DNA from: JACVRM01 sp963839815
GTDB lineage: Bacteria > Actinomycetota > Thermoleophilia > Gaiellales > Gaiellaceae
Length of the DNA stretch: 64,000 bases
NCBI GenBank assembly: GCA_963839815.1
Contig: CAWIWF010000001.1
Coordinates: forward strand, 1-64,000
Direction of reading: 5' to 3'
The notes under the pieces were generated by a model. It saw only the letters and a list, made by a program, of their open reading frames with translations, was not told the origin of the DNA and made no database searches. Below are positions 1 to 10,325 of the stretch, piece by piece. Each line of letters opens with the position of its first letter. Position 1 is the first letter of the stretch. Both the position numbers and the translations under genes were made by a program.

Positions 1-2
1 GC

Positions 3-487
3 CATCAGCGCAAAGATGGCTCGTGGCCGTACGGCGAGGCTCCCGGTTTGGGCTGGGTGGACGGATTCCACACGGGTACGTGCTCGAGGCGCTCCTGGAG
101 TGCGAGCAGGCCGGCATCTCGGAATCGGTCGGAGTCCGTTCGACCGAGGGCTGGCGTTGTATCGCTCGAACCGCTTCTTCGATGACGGGATACCGAAGTA
201 CTACGCGTGGAAGAGATACCCGATCGACGCTCAGTCGGCCGCGCAAGGCATCCAGACCTTCGCCCGCGCCGCCCCGACGAGACGCGAGTATCTCGAGCAG
301 GCGAGCGGTGCCTTCGATTACTCGATGCGCAACCTCCGACGGAGGGATGGCGCGTTTGTCTTTCAGCGCCGCCGACTCTGGGTCAACTCGACCCCGCACA
401 TGAGGTGGGTGCAGGCGCCGATGTTCCTCGCACTCGTCCATCTCCGAAAGGGTCCTGGCGGAAGGCCTCGGTGCCTTCGTCGACTGA
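3..487 (+). pseudogene. six-hairpin glycosidase-like protein, C-terminal part, frame broken
   Basis: The 5' end lies outside the window. Reading across frames gives a continuous protein-like path: a GLGWVDGFHTG stretch in one frame, YVLEALLECEQAG in a second, KYYAWKRYPIDAQSAAQGIQ and STPHMRWVQAPMFLAL in a third, then a last switch to LAEGLGAFVD and a stop at 485-487. This layout resembles the alpha/alpha-barrel (six-hairpin) proteins often encoded beside glycosyltransferases, which suggests a role in glycan processing; the family call is from memory of those motifs. At least three indels interrupt it. Given similar breaks in essential genes further on, these may be assembly errors rather than true decay. 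Confidence 0.45.
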
Positions 488-556
488 AGCTCCGCCGGCG
501 CGGATCAGTGCCGCTGATCCGCACGCGATCGACGAGCCGCGGCGAGACTCGACCCG

Positions 557-999
557 GTGACGGCGACCGAGCCACTTCGCGTGCGCGCCTCGACGAGCGA
601 GTTCGCCTCGGAGGAGCGCTTCGATCGCATCATCCAGGCGCTCGCCAGTCACCTGATCGCGTCCGAGCCACAATCGTCGGCAACGGGCCAGATCGGGAAC
701 GAATCACCGTCTGGTCGCGGCGTACTCGCTCGGCGCACGGGTAAGACTCCTCGACGCGCCGGGCGACGGCCGCTACGACCGTCTGTTCTTCCCGTCGGCG
801 CGAAACACGCGGCCGCCCCCATCGGGCCCGGACCGCCGATCGGTCGATCGCCTTCGACACCGGCGGAAGCTCAACGGACGGTTGGACCATCGTGCGCAGG
901 CACGCCGAGCTGGTGGAGGCTCTCGCCGAGGGGGCGATCGTCCTGCCTCCGTGCGGGCGGCTGACGAGAGTCTTCAGCGGTCGGCGAACGGCCTCATAA
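557..999 (+). pseudogene. unrecognised protein of the polysaccharide locus, frame broken
   Basis: A GTG at 557 opens a reading frame that begins like a real protein (FASEERFDRIIQALASHLIA). The plausible path then moves through other frames: AAYSLGARVRLLDAPGDGRY, then DTGGSSTDGWTIVRRHAELV and EALAEGAIVLPPCGRLTRVF, ending at TAA 997-999. I do not recognise the family. It lies between a glycosidase-like fragment and a GT4 gene on the same strand, so a role in the same glycan pathway is likely, but no function is assigned. Confidence 0.35.
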
Positions 1000-2109
1000 G
1001 CAGCGGCATTCCCACACACTTCCGGGTGCCGCTGTTCAATGCCGTGTCCGAGCGCTTGCCAGCCGGCGGGGCCGTCTTTCGAGCGATCTTTCTGTGCGCA
1101 GGGACGAGTCGACCGGATGCGTGGATGGAGCTGGGAGAAGCGTCCTTCGACCACGAGTTCGCCCGCTCGGCTCTCCCTTTCGTGCGTGAGCTGCGGTCGA
1201 CGGATTCCTCTCGATCTCGCACGGCGGCTGGCGGCGTTCGAGCCGACGCTCGTCGTCTCGGGCGGCCTCTCCCTGCCCGGTCTCGGGAGTCGCCTCACGG
1301 TGGGCCGGCGGCGAGGAAGTCCGGATTCAGCGTGTGGACCGGAGAGACGATCGCCACATCCCGGAGGCGCTCGAAGTTGCAGAGACTCGGTCGGGGCCGA
1401 GTCGCTCGAGCGGCGAGCTTCGGGCTGAGCTACGGCGCGGCGAGCGACGACTATCTCCGGAGCCTGAACGCGGGGCTTCCGGTAGTGCATGCTCGCGAAC
1501 ACGACCGCAGTGGGAACACCGCCGTCAGCCACGGCAACGACGGCCGGCTCGAATCCTGACCGTCGGACGGGCAGTCCCCGGCAAGCGCCTCGACCTCCCG
1601 ATCAGAGCCCTCCAGGCTCGACCCGACCTACCCTGCTCTCTCGTGATCGCCGGGGACGGGCCGGAGCTTCCCGCCATTCGCACGCTGGCCGCAGGCGATC
1701 CACGCATCGAAGTCCTTGGCGCCGTTTCTTCCGCGCGCATCCTCGAGCTCTTCGCCGACGCGGACATCTTCCTCTTTCCCTCTCAGATCGACGTCTTCGG
1801 TCTCGTCGTCGTCGAGGCGTCGGCGCGGGACTCGCCACGATCATGAGCCGCTACCCGGGTTGCACGGCCGACCTCGCGGTGGACGGAGTCAACTCTGTGG
1901 TGCTCGAGGGCACCGACACACAGCCCTGGGCTGAAGCCGTCGAGACGCTCGTGCGGGACACGCACCTTCGTGAGCGTCTGGGAGAAGCCGCGAGCCGGAC
2001 CATCTCCCGCCGATGGACGATCGAGCACTCGGCAGACGCCTTCGTCGCGGGGCTCCGTCTCGGACGGCTCGTCGGCGGGAACACAGCGCACAGAGGAGCT
2101 CGATCTTGA
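951..2109 (+). CDS. GT4-type glycosyltransferase, frameshifted
   Basis: The protein path reads SSGIPTHFRVPLFNAVSERL at the N-terminus (a typical GT4 acceptor-domain start), then RRLAAFEPTLVVSGGLSLPG in another frame, then the donor-domain part RRILTVGRAVPGKRLDLPIR, GDGPELPAIRTLA and a carboxyl-terminal helix. GT4 enzymes transfer sugars from nucleotide donors to lipid-linked or growing glycans at the inner face of the membrane. At least three indels interrupt the frame. The start is uncertain: GTG 951 is the nearest in-frame start, but conserved sequence begins only near 993. The TGA stop overlaps the TTG start of the next gene, implying translational coupling. Confidence 0.6.
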
Positions 2110-3210
2110 CCCGCAGCCCGCGCCGCATCCTCCACGTCCTGTGGTCCCTCGAGATCGGTGGCAAGGAACGCGCGGTTTACCAACTCGTACGGGAGCAGCA
2201 ACGACTCGGGCACAGGGCCGACATCGCTGTAGCCAGTAGAGCCGGGCTGTACGGCGAACTGGCGCGCGAGGCCGGTGCACACGTGCACGAGTTGGGCCAG
2301 CGGAGTGCCGCCGATCTGACCGTCTCTGCCAGGGCCATCGGCATCTTCCGCCAGTACGACATCGTCCACCTTCACTCGGCGGAAGTTGCACTCGCGGGCC
2401 TCGCGGCGCTGGCGCCGGCACGAAAGGTGTACACGCATCGCGGCGGAGTCTCGCTCCCGACAGGTCGCCGCGATCTCCGATATCGCGTCTTCCGCCGAAT
2501 CGTCCGCAAGCGCTTCGCGGCGATCTCGGCGAACACCGAGCAGGGTGCGCGCGCTGCCTCTCAGCTCCTGCATGTACCTGTTGAGCAAGTTGCGGTGACG
2601 TACAACGGGATCGACTTCGATCTTCTCGAGCCCCGGCGGTCTGCGGAAGATGTACGCCAAGAGCTCGGAATCGGTGAGACAGAGACCGTCGTGGGCACGT
2701 CCGGGAGTCTCCGCTCATGGAAGCGTTTCGACCGAGTGCTTCGCGCACTGTCCGTAACCCAAGATGACAGGCTTCGCGGCCTCGTCGTCGGCGATGGCCC
2801 AGAACGCACGAGTCTCGAGCAGCTCGCCGATTCACTCGGCGTTCGTGGTCGAGTCAGATTCGTCGGCAAGCAGGCACACGTCGGCGACTATCTTCAGGTC
2901 ATGGACGTGTTCACGCTCCCTTCGGGCGAGAAGATCGTTTGGAAATGCCGCGGTCGAGGCGATGGGTGCAGGCATTCCAGTCGTCGTCTTCAGCGACAGT
3001 GGGGGTCTCCTCGAGCACATCGCTGACGCGAAGACCGGGATCATCGTGGATGATGTCAGGGGACTCGCGAACGCTCTGGAGTCTCTCGCCCAGGACTCAG
3101 CGCGGCGCCACGAGCTCGGATCCGCGGCACGGACATTCGTCCGCGCTCGCTACACCCTCGAGGAAATGGCCTCTGCGTACGAGCGTCTCTACCGCTCCAC
3201 GGACAGTTGA
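2106..3210 (+). CDS. GT4-type glycosyltransferase, one frameshift near 2940
   Basis: The product has both Rossmann halves of a GT-B GT4 enzyme. The N-terminal RRILHVLWSLEIGGKERAVY carries the GG loop, and the donor half has GTSGSLRSWKRFDRVLRAL, GDGPERTSLEQLADSLG and, after a frame change, FGNAAVEAMGAGIPVVVFSD. Length without the break is about 367 residues, normal for the family. The start is TTG 2106, overlapping the preceding stop (TTGA), and conserved sequence begins within a few residues of it. It probably adds a sugar to the repeat unit assembled by this locus; donor and acceptor cannot be read from sequence. Confidence 0.75.
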
Positions 3211-4405
3211 TAAGGGACGGCCGGGTCTGTGGGGGCGCGGTGAGCAGACGCCGCGTGACACGCAACGCCCGGGCCTCCCACGAGAACTTGGCGACATCGG
3301 CGTCGGCCTGACGCACCAGCCTTGCGCGCAGCTCCGGGTCACTCCAGAGCCGCCGTATGGCATCGGCTAGAGCGTTGCTGTCGTCCGCAGGAAACAGCAG
3401 GGCGTTCCGCTCATGCCCGAGAATCTCGCGGATAGCGGGAAGATCCGATGCCACGATCGGTCGCCCTGAAGCCATGTACTCGAAGAGCTTGAGCGGAGAC
3501 ATGAACTGGGAGTACGGCAAGACGGCTGGCTCGGAAGCACCAGGATGTCCGCCGCCGCCAGATAGTGCGGCACCTCTGAAGGGGGCACGAATCCGGTGAG
3601 CCGCACGTCGCTCCTCCGGCCACGTCGTCGGACTCTTCCTCGTAGACTTTGCCGACGATGACCACAGTCGCATCGATGTCTTCGAGGTCAGTGCAGCACG
3701 AGTAAGCAGGTCTGCGCCCTTGTCGCGATTGACCCGGCCCGTGTAGACGACGATCGGACCATCGCCGTTTGAGGGAGCCTGAGCTGCTTCCGTGCTTGAG
3801 ACGGGCCCTCCCCGCTAATGGCCCTGATGCGATCGATGTCCGCGGCATCGTGCTCGACCCAGATCCGGTCTGCGAGCTCGGGCGCCCGCGACATCACGCG
3901 CTGCCTGAGCGCCTCGCTGATCACGACGATCGCGTCAGCATGCCTCAGCACCTTCCAGGAGATGCGTGAGCTCGGACTGTCGTGGAGCTCGACCACGATT
4001 GCGACGCAGGAGCTCCCGTTGCGCCGCAGTCGGCGCGAGATGACCGCCAGCGTTGCTCCGAGAAGCGAGCGCCCGTACCAGACATAGGGCGGTTGCCTCG
4101 GATCGCTGCGCGCCCAGTGGAACCGCGTGAACGAGCGGAGGCGGGCTGCGCGAAGAAGCCAGCGGCTCTTGGACAGGATGGAGCCAAGGCCGGTGGGAAG
4201 CGCCACGATCTCGAACCCGCGCTCGACCCCATAGAACTGCCAGACGTCGCCGCTCCACCCCTCCGGAAGCTCGGCCCGATTGGGCGAGTGCACCAGCGTC
4301 ACCGCGTTTCCCGACGGCCGCAAAGCCGCTGCACATGCGCATCACCTGCATGCTGTTGCTGGACCGGCTCGGAATCTGCGAGTTACAGACGTAGACGATG
4401 TTCAA
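3056..4405 (-). CDS. GT4-type glycosyltransferase on the opposite strand, frameshifted
   Basis: The TTG start at 4405 follows a GAAAGG ribosome-binding site and gives MNIVYVCNSQIPSRSSNSMQ, a usual GT4 opening with the SNSxQ loop. The path continues through VRSSSTRAGS-type frame breaks to LTGFVPPSEVPHYLAAADIL and then PLKLFEYMASGRPIVASDLP, the E-x7-E donor-binding region. At least three indels are needed. The 3' end is unsure: the last open frame stops at 3056, overlapping the convergent neighbour, while another frame stops at 3189. The role is probably sugar transfer in the same locus, transcribed against the preceding glycosyltransferases. Confidence 0.6.
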
Positions 4406-4511
4406 GGTGACCTTTCGATGACGCCGCGAGAACAGACCGCCACTGGGCCTCTCTCCGCATCGTAGGAGCGATCAGTCACGGACGGGACCCGACGTCGCAA
4501 GAATGACTACC

Positions 4512-4517
4512 TATACT
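4512..4517 (+). promoter_or_regulatory. candidate -10 element (TATACT)
   Basis: TATACT in the 172-base space between two divergent genes matches five of six positions of the sigma70 -10 consensus. No clear -35 hexamer lies 16-18 bases upstream. The ribosome-binding site AAGGGG of the next gene is about 50 bases downstream, so a leader of about 50 bases would result. Confidence 0.35.
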
Positions 4518-4577
4518 CGGAAAGGGGGTTTTGAGTCAGGCTCGAGTGCAGTCAACCTCGGGGTCGAAGGGGTATCC

Positions 4578-5561
4578 GTGCCGGAGTACGTTTCATGCAA
4601 TCTCTGCGGAGGATCGCGGACAACCGAGGTCTGCCGCTCACGTGACCATCGGCTTCGAGTCGACGAGCACGTGTGGACGATCGTCCGCTGCGATCTCTGC
4701 GACCTGCAGTACCTAAACCCTCGACCCTCGATTGATGAGATCCCTCGCTACTACCCCAGCTCGTATTTCTCAGCGCCGCGGGCGGCTAAGAGATGCGGTA
4801 CGAGCGGCAGGCGGACCTCGTTCCTGGCGGGCCAAGCCGCCTGCTCGACATTGGCACCGCCACCGGCGAGTTTGTCGATGTCATGCTCGGCCGCGGCTGG
4901 GACGCCTGGGGTATCGAGGCGTCCGACCAGGCCGAGCTCGTCGCCGCCGACCGGGTCGTACGTGCCTCGTTTCCCGACGAAGCGCCCTTCCCGGATGAGC
5001 ACTTCGACGTGATCACGGCGTGGGCGGTGTTCGAGCACCTGCACGATCCCCGCCGCGCGTTCGACGAGTGCAGACGACTGCTCAAGCCCGGAGGGTCGCT
5101 CGTCGTGCAGGTGCCGAACGTCAAGGGCGCGTTCGGCTACGGCTTCCTCTTCGAGGACGTCCCGCGCCATCTCTACCTCTTCTCCGAGGGGACGCTACGC
5201 GACTACGCAGCCCGGAGCGGGCTCGAGCTCGGTCAAGTAGAGCACACGCCGTCCCTGTACTCGGGAAGCGGCCGCGGTTTGCTCCAGTACGGATTGCTGC
5301 GGGGACTCGGCCGCTCACGCGATCAGTTCTTCGAGATACACAGTACTCCCCGGTCCAAGCGATTCCGGCGATGGCCGATGACCGCCGTTGCGTGGACCGC
5401 GGTCGGCGCGCTCGAGCGTGTCGTGATGTCCGACCGAGTCATCCGTCGAATGCGGATGAGCCGAACGATTGTCGCCTTCTTCGGGCGCCCGCTCGTCCGA
5501 GACAGTGCGGCGAGCGGGCTCAAGGCGACCGGTCTTGCCGGCGCAGGCCGAGAGTCGATGA
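4578..5561 (+). CDS. SAM-dependent methyltransferase with N-terminal zinc-ribbon, frameshifted
   Basis: GTG 4578 is preceded by AAGGGG at the right spacing and gives VPEYVSCNLCGGS. Paired Cys motifs (CNLCG, then CDLCDLQYLNPRP) match the zinc-ribbon that precedes many sugar C-methyltransferase-like enzymes. After a frame change near 4785 come the class I SAM motifs LLDIGTATGEF, FDVITAWAVFEHLHDP and LLKPGGSLVVQVPN. The reading frame then runs on into the next gene. A TGA at 5559-5561 in another frame forms an ATGA overlap with the following ATG 5558, which is the likelier natural end. It probably methylates a sugar nucleotide or glycan of this locus. Confidence 0.7.
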
Positions 5562-7306
5562 CGTCCTACCCCGACAGCACACCGGCGCACGCGACTCCAG
5601 GCAAGCGTATCGCCGAAGCGCGGCGCGCCGCCGGTCTCACCCAGCGCGCACTCGCCGAGCGCATTGGAGTCCGTCTCGGGGAGGTCAGCCGGATGGAGCA
5701 GGATCTCGCGCCGTCCTCCGTACACGCGTCGGCGATCGCCGAGGCGACGGCGGTCTCAGAGGACTGGCTGAAGCCAAGCCTACGGAGTCCGACCGCGCCT
5801 CCGGTCGTACAGCGCCGCGTGAGGATCGATGCGGTACGCCGGACGCTCCAGCGTCGATGGCCCGGTCGGCGGAGCCGCCAGGTCATTCTCGGCACCCTGA
5901 TCCTCCTCGTCGCCGTTCGCTTTTTCACCGAGCAGGTCGGCCTGCTCCCCGGATTCACCAACTTCATCGACATCCCGCTGATAGCGATCCTCGGCGTCAT
6001 CGCGCTCGTCACGTCGCCCGACGGCTCGCGGGCCGACCGCTGGCCGGCCTACCTCGCCGGGGTGTTCTTCGCCTTCTGCGCACTCGGAACCGTGGTCAAC
6101 ATGGCCCGGATCGCACCGGCGCCGGTCGTGCTCTTCATCTACATGTTTCTTGCGCCGGTGGCCCTCTACTACATGACCTACCGCGTCTGGAAGCCTGATG
6201 CGGGGCGGTCGGTGTCGCAGACGCTCGTGGGGCTCGGCGTTCTCCAGTTCGCCGTCATCCTCGTCTTTGATCTGCCGGACTTCGTAGCTACGGAGAACCC
6301 GGACGAGATCGCGGGAACGTTCGGCGGAAACGCCTATCAGCTCGTGTACTTCCTGCTCGTGTTCAGCGCTCTGGTGGCCGGCGCAGGCGTCTTCACGCGC
6401 GGGCGGCTCACCGCGCGACTTGCACCCTTCCTCTTCGGCGCAGCGTTCCTGACCATCTTCCTTGCCCAGTACCGCTCGCTGCTCGCAACGACGATCCTCA
6501 CGGTTCTCTTCGTCGGCGGGATCCTCGTGTACGCGACGGGCCGCGGCCTGGCGATGATCGTCGCGCTGGCCATCTCGCTGGTCGCCGGTCTCTGGTACGT
6601 CGCGGTCAACTATCCGGTCAACAAGTTCACGCCGACGCTGAGCGCGGCCCGCGACGACCCGACGTTCTTCCTCGAGCGGCGCCTCGCGATAGCCGGAGAC
6701 CTGCCGGAGATCTATGCCGAGAATCCGCTCTACATCCTGGTCGGCACTGGGCCGGGAACACACTCCAGTCGATCGTGGCAGACGCTGTCGCGCGCCTCTT
6801 CGCAGAAGGCTCTGACGAGCGGTGAGGAGGCGCAGTTCCGCATCGTCCGGGCCTTGACAGGCGGGCAAGGTTATGAGTCGGACATCGCTGAGCGCTACAC
6901 CGTGCCCCGCCTGCAGGGTCGTGAAGCTCTGCTCGGCTCGACCGCTCTCGACGTCCCATACTCGAGCTATCTCGCCTTGCTCGTCGAGACCGGCCTCTTC
7001 GGCTTCTTCGCCATTGCTGCTCTCTACGTGGTCGCGTTGACCCGCGTCCTCCGCATGACCGTGACCACTATGCGTGAACGACTGAGAGACGATGCTCTTC
7101 CGGGCGTGCTCCTCGCAACAGCGGTCGGCTTCTTCGTCCTCATGCAGATGGCCATCTTCGGTACCTGGCTGGAGGTCGTCCGCCTGACGGCTGTGACCTG
7201 GATACTGCTCGCGATCGCGACCAAGGAGTACAAGGCACGGGCGCTGACCGCCCAGCGGCCCGGAGAGAGTTCACCGCACCGCCGGCCGCTTGCTCGCCAG
7301 AGCTAG
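5558..7306 (+). CDS. O-antigen ligase/polymerase-like membrane protein with N-terminal XRE-type HTH
   Basis: From ATG 5558 the first ~65 residues contain a clear helix-turn-helix of the XRE type (GKRIAEARRAAGLTQRALAE, then GEVSRMEQDL). An Arg-rich linker follows, then about ten to twelve hydrophobic segments from residue ~110 to the end, with a long extracytoplasmic loop containing LYILVGTGPGTHSSRSWQ and SSYLALLVETGLFGFF. That loop pattern is typical of Wzy/O-antigen ligase proteins, which polymerise or attach lipid-linked glycans outside the membrane. About 582 residues is longer than usual because of the HTH. The frame is also open upstream into the methyltransferase; the ATGA junction suggests two genes. 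A DNA-binding-type domain on a polymerase is unusual. Confidence 0.7.
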   Translation: MTSYPDSTPAHATPGKRIAEARRAAGLTQRALAERIGVRLGEVSRMEQDLAPSSVHASAIAEATAVSEDWLKPSLRSPTAPPVVQRRVRIDAVRRTLQRRWPGRRSRQVILGTLILLVAVRFFTEQVGLLPGFTNFIDIPLIAILGVIALVTSPDGSRADRWPAYLAGVFFAFCALGTVVNMARIAPAPVVLFIYMFLAPVALYYMTYRVWKPDAGRSVSQTLVGLGVLQFAVILVFDLPDFVATENPDEIAGTFGGNAYQLVYFLLVFSALVAGAGVFTRGRLTARLAPFLFGAAFLTIFLAQYRSLLATTILTVLFVGGILVYATGRGLAMIVALAISLVAGLWYVAVNYPVNKFTPTLSAARDDPTFFLERRLAIAGDLPEIYAENPLYILVGTGPGTHSSRSWQTLSRASSQKALTSGEEAQFRIVRALTGGQGYESDIAERYTVPRLQGREALLGSTALDVPYSSYLALLVETGLFGFFAIAALYVVALTRVLRMTVTTMRERLRDDALPGVLLATAVGFFVLMQMAIFGTWLEVVRLTAVTWILLAIATKEYKARALTAQRPGESSPHRRPLARQS

Positions 7307-7337
7307 GTACCGGCTACCGGCGCGGTGTGTTTGCGTC

Positions 7338-8326
7338 TCAGCGAGCGAGCGAGATCCAGCGCCGCCGCTCGCGGATCTCGGGCAGCACGGACTCGTCGCT
7401 GCGGAAGTGCTCGAAACAGGTCTTGAGGCCGGCGTCGAGGAGCACCGCCGGCTCGTAGCCGAGCATGTCGCGGGCCTTGGAGATGTCGGCCTGCGACATC
7501 CGCACCTCTCCCACGCGGCCGGGCGCGTACACCGGATCGAGCGCGCGACCGCTCACCGCTGACACAGCTCGGATGAGGCCGTTGATGCTGTGGCTCTCCC
7601 CGCACGCGATGTTGAACGTCTCCCCCGCCGCATTCGCGGCATGAGCGGCGACGAGGTTCGCAGCCACGACGTTGTCCACGTACGTGAAGTCGCGGGACTG
7701 CTCGCCGTCGCCGTAGATCGTCGGCCGCTCGTTCAGCAGTGCTGCCGCGAAGAAGTTCGGGATCACGGCGGCGTACTCCGAGATGGGGCTCTGCCGCGGG
7801 CCGAAGACGTTGAAGTAGCGCAGCGACACCGTCTCCAGGCCGTACACGGTGAAGAAGCTCGAGCCGTACGCCTCGCCGGCGAACTTGGCGACCCCGTACG
7901 GCGAGAGCGGCGCGACCGGCAGGTCCTCACGCTTGATCGAGTCGGCCGACGCGGCGCCGTAGACCGACGACGACGAGGCATAGACGACGCGGCGCACGTC
8001 CGCGTCCCGGGCGGCGAGGAGCACGTTGAGCGTGCCCGTGACGTTGACCTCGCTGGAGCTGAGCGGATCCTGCACCGACCGTGGGACGGACGGCAGCGCC
8101 GCCTGGTGGTACACGACGTCGCAGCCCTTCACCGCGGTCAGCACTCGCTCGAAGCTCCGCAGGTCACCCTCGACGATCTCGATGTGCGCGGCCGTGTGCA
8201 GCAGGTTGCGCCGGTCGCCGTCGAGAAGTTGTCGAGCACCCTCACGTCGTCGCCGCGCGCGAGCAGGGCATCCACCAGATGCGAGCCGATGAAGCCCGCG
8301 CCGCCGGTGACCAGCGCCCTAGGCAT
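7338..8326 (-). CDS. NAD-dependent sugar-nucleotide epimerase (extended SDR), frameshifted
   Basis: The N-terminus RALVTGGAGFIGSHLVDALL carries the Rossmann GxxGxxG motif; the frame changes near 8228. The rest has VYASSSSVYG, the catalytic Y-x3-K in SPYGVAKFAGEAYG, and SLRYFNVFGPRQ. Length (~329 residues without the break) fits UDP-glucose/UDP-GlcNAc 4-epimerases of the GalE/WbpP group. It would supply an epimerised nucleotide sugar to the glycosyltransferases. It is the last gene of a minus-strand operon beginning at 13416 and is separated from the upstream epimerase by an 8-base overlap. Exact substrate is unknown. Confidence 0.75.
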
Positions 8327-9257
8327 GCACGATCGAGTCGTCGAGTTGCGCGCCGAGCCCGTCGTCGAGACTGGTCCTGGGCGCCCAGCCCGTGCGCTCT
8401 TGAAGGCGGGTCGTGTCGGCAGCGGTGCGGAGCACGTCGCCGGCGGCGACATCCTGGAAGTGAGCCTCGAGCTTTCGGCCGGCGTGGCGCTCGAGGACGC
8501 GAATCGCATGCAACAGCGTCGTCTCGCTGCCACCGCCGACGTTGTACGTCGCGGCCGGCTGGCCACCCTCGAAGGCGGCGATGGTCGCGGCGACGGCGTC
8601 TGTGACGTAGGTGAAGTCGCGGCTCTGCTCACCCGAGCCGAGTACGAAGAACGGCTGCCCCGAGACGAGCGCAGCGACGATGCGCGCGAAGGCCATGTCC
8701 GGACGCTGCCGCGGCCCGTAGACGGTGAAGTAGCGGAGCGAGACGACGTCGAGGCCGAACGACCGTGCGTACACCCGTGCGAGCTCCTCACAGGCGAGCT
8801 TCGTCACGCCGTAGGGCGAGAGCGGCCTGCGCTCGTCGTCCTCGCGGGTCGGGTAGCGCTCGGCATCGCCGTAGACGGACGAGGAAGATGCGAACGCGAC
8901 CCGAGCGCCGGCAGCGCTCGCAGCCTCGAACAGGCGCTGGGTGACGCGGAGGTTGTTGCGCGTGTACACGTCGAACGTGAAGCCCCAGCTCGCACGGACA
9001 CCTGGCTGCGCGGCGAGGTGAAACACGCCGTCCACGCCCTCGAGCAGGGGCGGCAGCTCGCTGTCGGCCAGATCTTCCTCGACCAGACGGAAGGAGTCGT
9101 GCTCGCGCGCAACCGCGAGGTTCCGCTCCTTGAGGGAGCGCTCGTAGTAGTCGGTGAAGGCGTCGACGCCGACGACCTCGTCGCCGCGCTCGAGCAGCGC
9201 CTCCGTCAGGTGCGAGCCGATGAACCCGGCGCAGCCGGTGACGAGATACCGGGCCAT
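8319..9257 (-). CDS. NAD-dependent sugar-nucleotide epimerase/dehydratase (extended SDR)
   Basis: An intact protein of 312 residues begins MARYLVTGCAGFIGSHLTEA with the NAD-binding glycine motif. It has the active-site pair S-x-x-SSSVYG and Y-x3-K (SPYGVTKLACEELARVY) and the usual SLRYFTVYGPRQRPDMAF segment. Sequence style is closest to UDP-glucuronate or UDP-glucose 4-epimerase-like SDRs, which make precursors for cell-surface glycans in the cytoplasm. The ATG overlaps the stop of the upstream oxidoreductase (TGATG), so the two are coupled. It differs clearly from the neighbouring epimerase, so the pair probably acts on different substrates. Confidence 0.8.
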   Translation of the reverse strand: MARYLVTGCAGFIGSHLTEALLERGDEVVGVDAFTDYYERSLKERNLAVAREHDSFRLVEEDLADSELPPLLEGVDGVFHLAAQPGVRASWGFTFDVYTRNNLRVTQRLFEAASAAGARVAFASSSSVYGDAERYPTREDDERRPLSPYGVTKLACEELARVYARSFGLDVVSLRYFTVYGPRQRPDMAFARIVAALVSGQPFFVLGSGEQSRDFTYVTDAVAATIAAFEGGQPAATYNVGGGSETTLLHAIRVLERHAGRKLEAHFQDVAAGDVLRTAADTTRLQERTGWAPRTSLDDGLGAQLDDSIVHA

Positions 9258-10325
9258 CAGGCGGCCATCTCCTCCCAGACGGGCTCGATCGCGATCGGCA
9301 TGCCTCCCGTTCGCAGCGACTCGTCGACGGCTTCGACGACCTGGATCACGTCGACGCCGATGCGCGCCGAGGAGCGCGGCTCGGCCCCGGTGCGGATCGC
9401 GTGGCAGAAGTCGGCGAGCTCGAGCGCGAGCGGCTCGGTCGCATCGACTCGCGGCGAGACGATGTCGCCGGTGCGGTAGGTCAGCCGGTACTCGCCGAAC
9501 GTCTCCGGGTCGGCGATGTCGACGCCGGAGTCGAAGACGCGGACCGGCTCTGCACTGGTGTCGTCGTAGACGACCATGCGGTCGGAGCCGACCACGGCCG
9601 TGCGGCGCAGCTTGCTCGGAGCGAGCCACGAGAGCTCCACGTGCGCGATCGTGCCGCTCGGGTAGGTCAGGTGGATGAACGCGACGTCGGGCGTTCCCGG
9701 CATCACGCAGCCGCGGCTGGTCGCCGAGACCCGCGAGGGGTTCTCGCCGAGCCAGTGGCGGAGGATCGAGAGGTCGTGCGGCCCGAGGTCCCAGACGACG
9801 CTGACGTCGGACTGGTGAAGCCCGAGGTTCACGCGGCTCGTCGAGATGAAGTAGATCTCGCCGAGCTGCTGCGCGTCGATCAGCTCCTTCACCTTGTTCA
9901 CCGGCGGGCTGTAGAGGAACGTGTGGCCGGGCATCGAGGACGAGACCGCGCTGCTTCGCGAGCTCGGCCAGCGCCTTGGCGTCCTGCGACGAGCCGGCGA
10001 GCGGCTTCTCGACGAACATGTGCTTGCCGGCGTTGAGGCACGCCTCGGCGAGCACGCGATGCGTCGAGACGGGTGTCGCGATCAGCGACGGCGTCGATCG
10101 ACTCGTCGCTCAGCACCACGTCGAGGTCGGAGGCGACGTAGGCATCGGGATACCGCCGCGACGCCGTGCGCGAGCAGGTCGGCGCGAACGTCGCAGATCG
10201 CAGCGAGCTCGGCGTCGTGCAACTCGCGGATGTTGCGCACGAGGTTCGGGCCCCAGTAGCCGTAGTCCGACCACGGCGAGCCGCAGGCGACGGTCCGAGA
10301 AGATCGGCGGCCGGTGCGCGTTCAC
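9257..10325 (-). CDS. Gfo/Idh/MocA-family oxidoreductase, frameshifted
   Basis: The GTG start at 10325 overlaps the stop of the upstream gene (GTGA). The N-terminal NAD-binding motif GYGYWGPNLVRNIRE appears in a second frame just after LRLAVV, followed by KHMFVEKPLAGSSQDAKALA, with the EKP motif of the family. The C-terminal 225 residues are intact (VVWDLGPHDLSILRHWLGEN and so on). At least three indels fall in the first 400 bases. Such enzymes oxidise or reduce a carbon of UDP-sugars (WlbA-like 3-dehydrogenases are common in these loci); the exact reaction is inferred only from context. Confidence 0.75.

Noticed and set aside
1..4405. Genomic island of decayed pseudogenes
   Set aside because: Breaks of the same kind occur in alaS, ruvX and mutM, where one-base repair restores the family sequence, so decay cannot be told from assembly error here.
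7590..9479. 629-residue plus-strand protein
   Set aside because: It is an Arg/Glu-rich shadow of the two epimerases and the oxidoreductase on the minus strand, which carry clear motifs.
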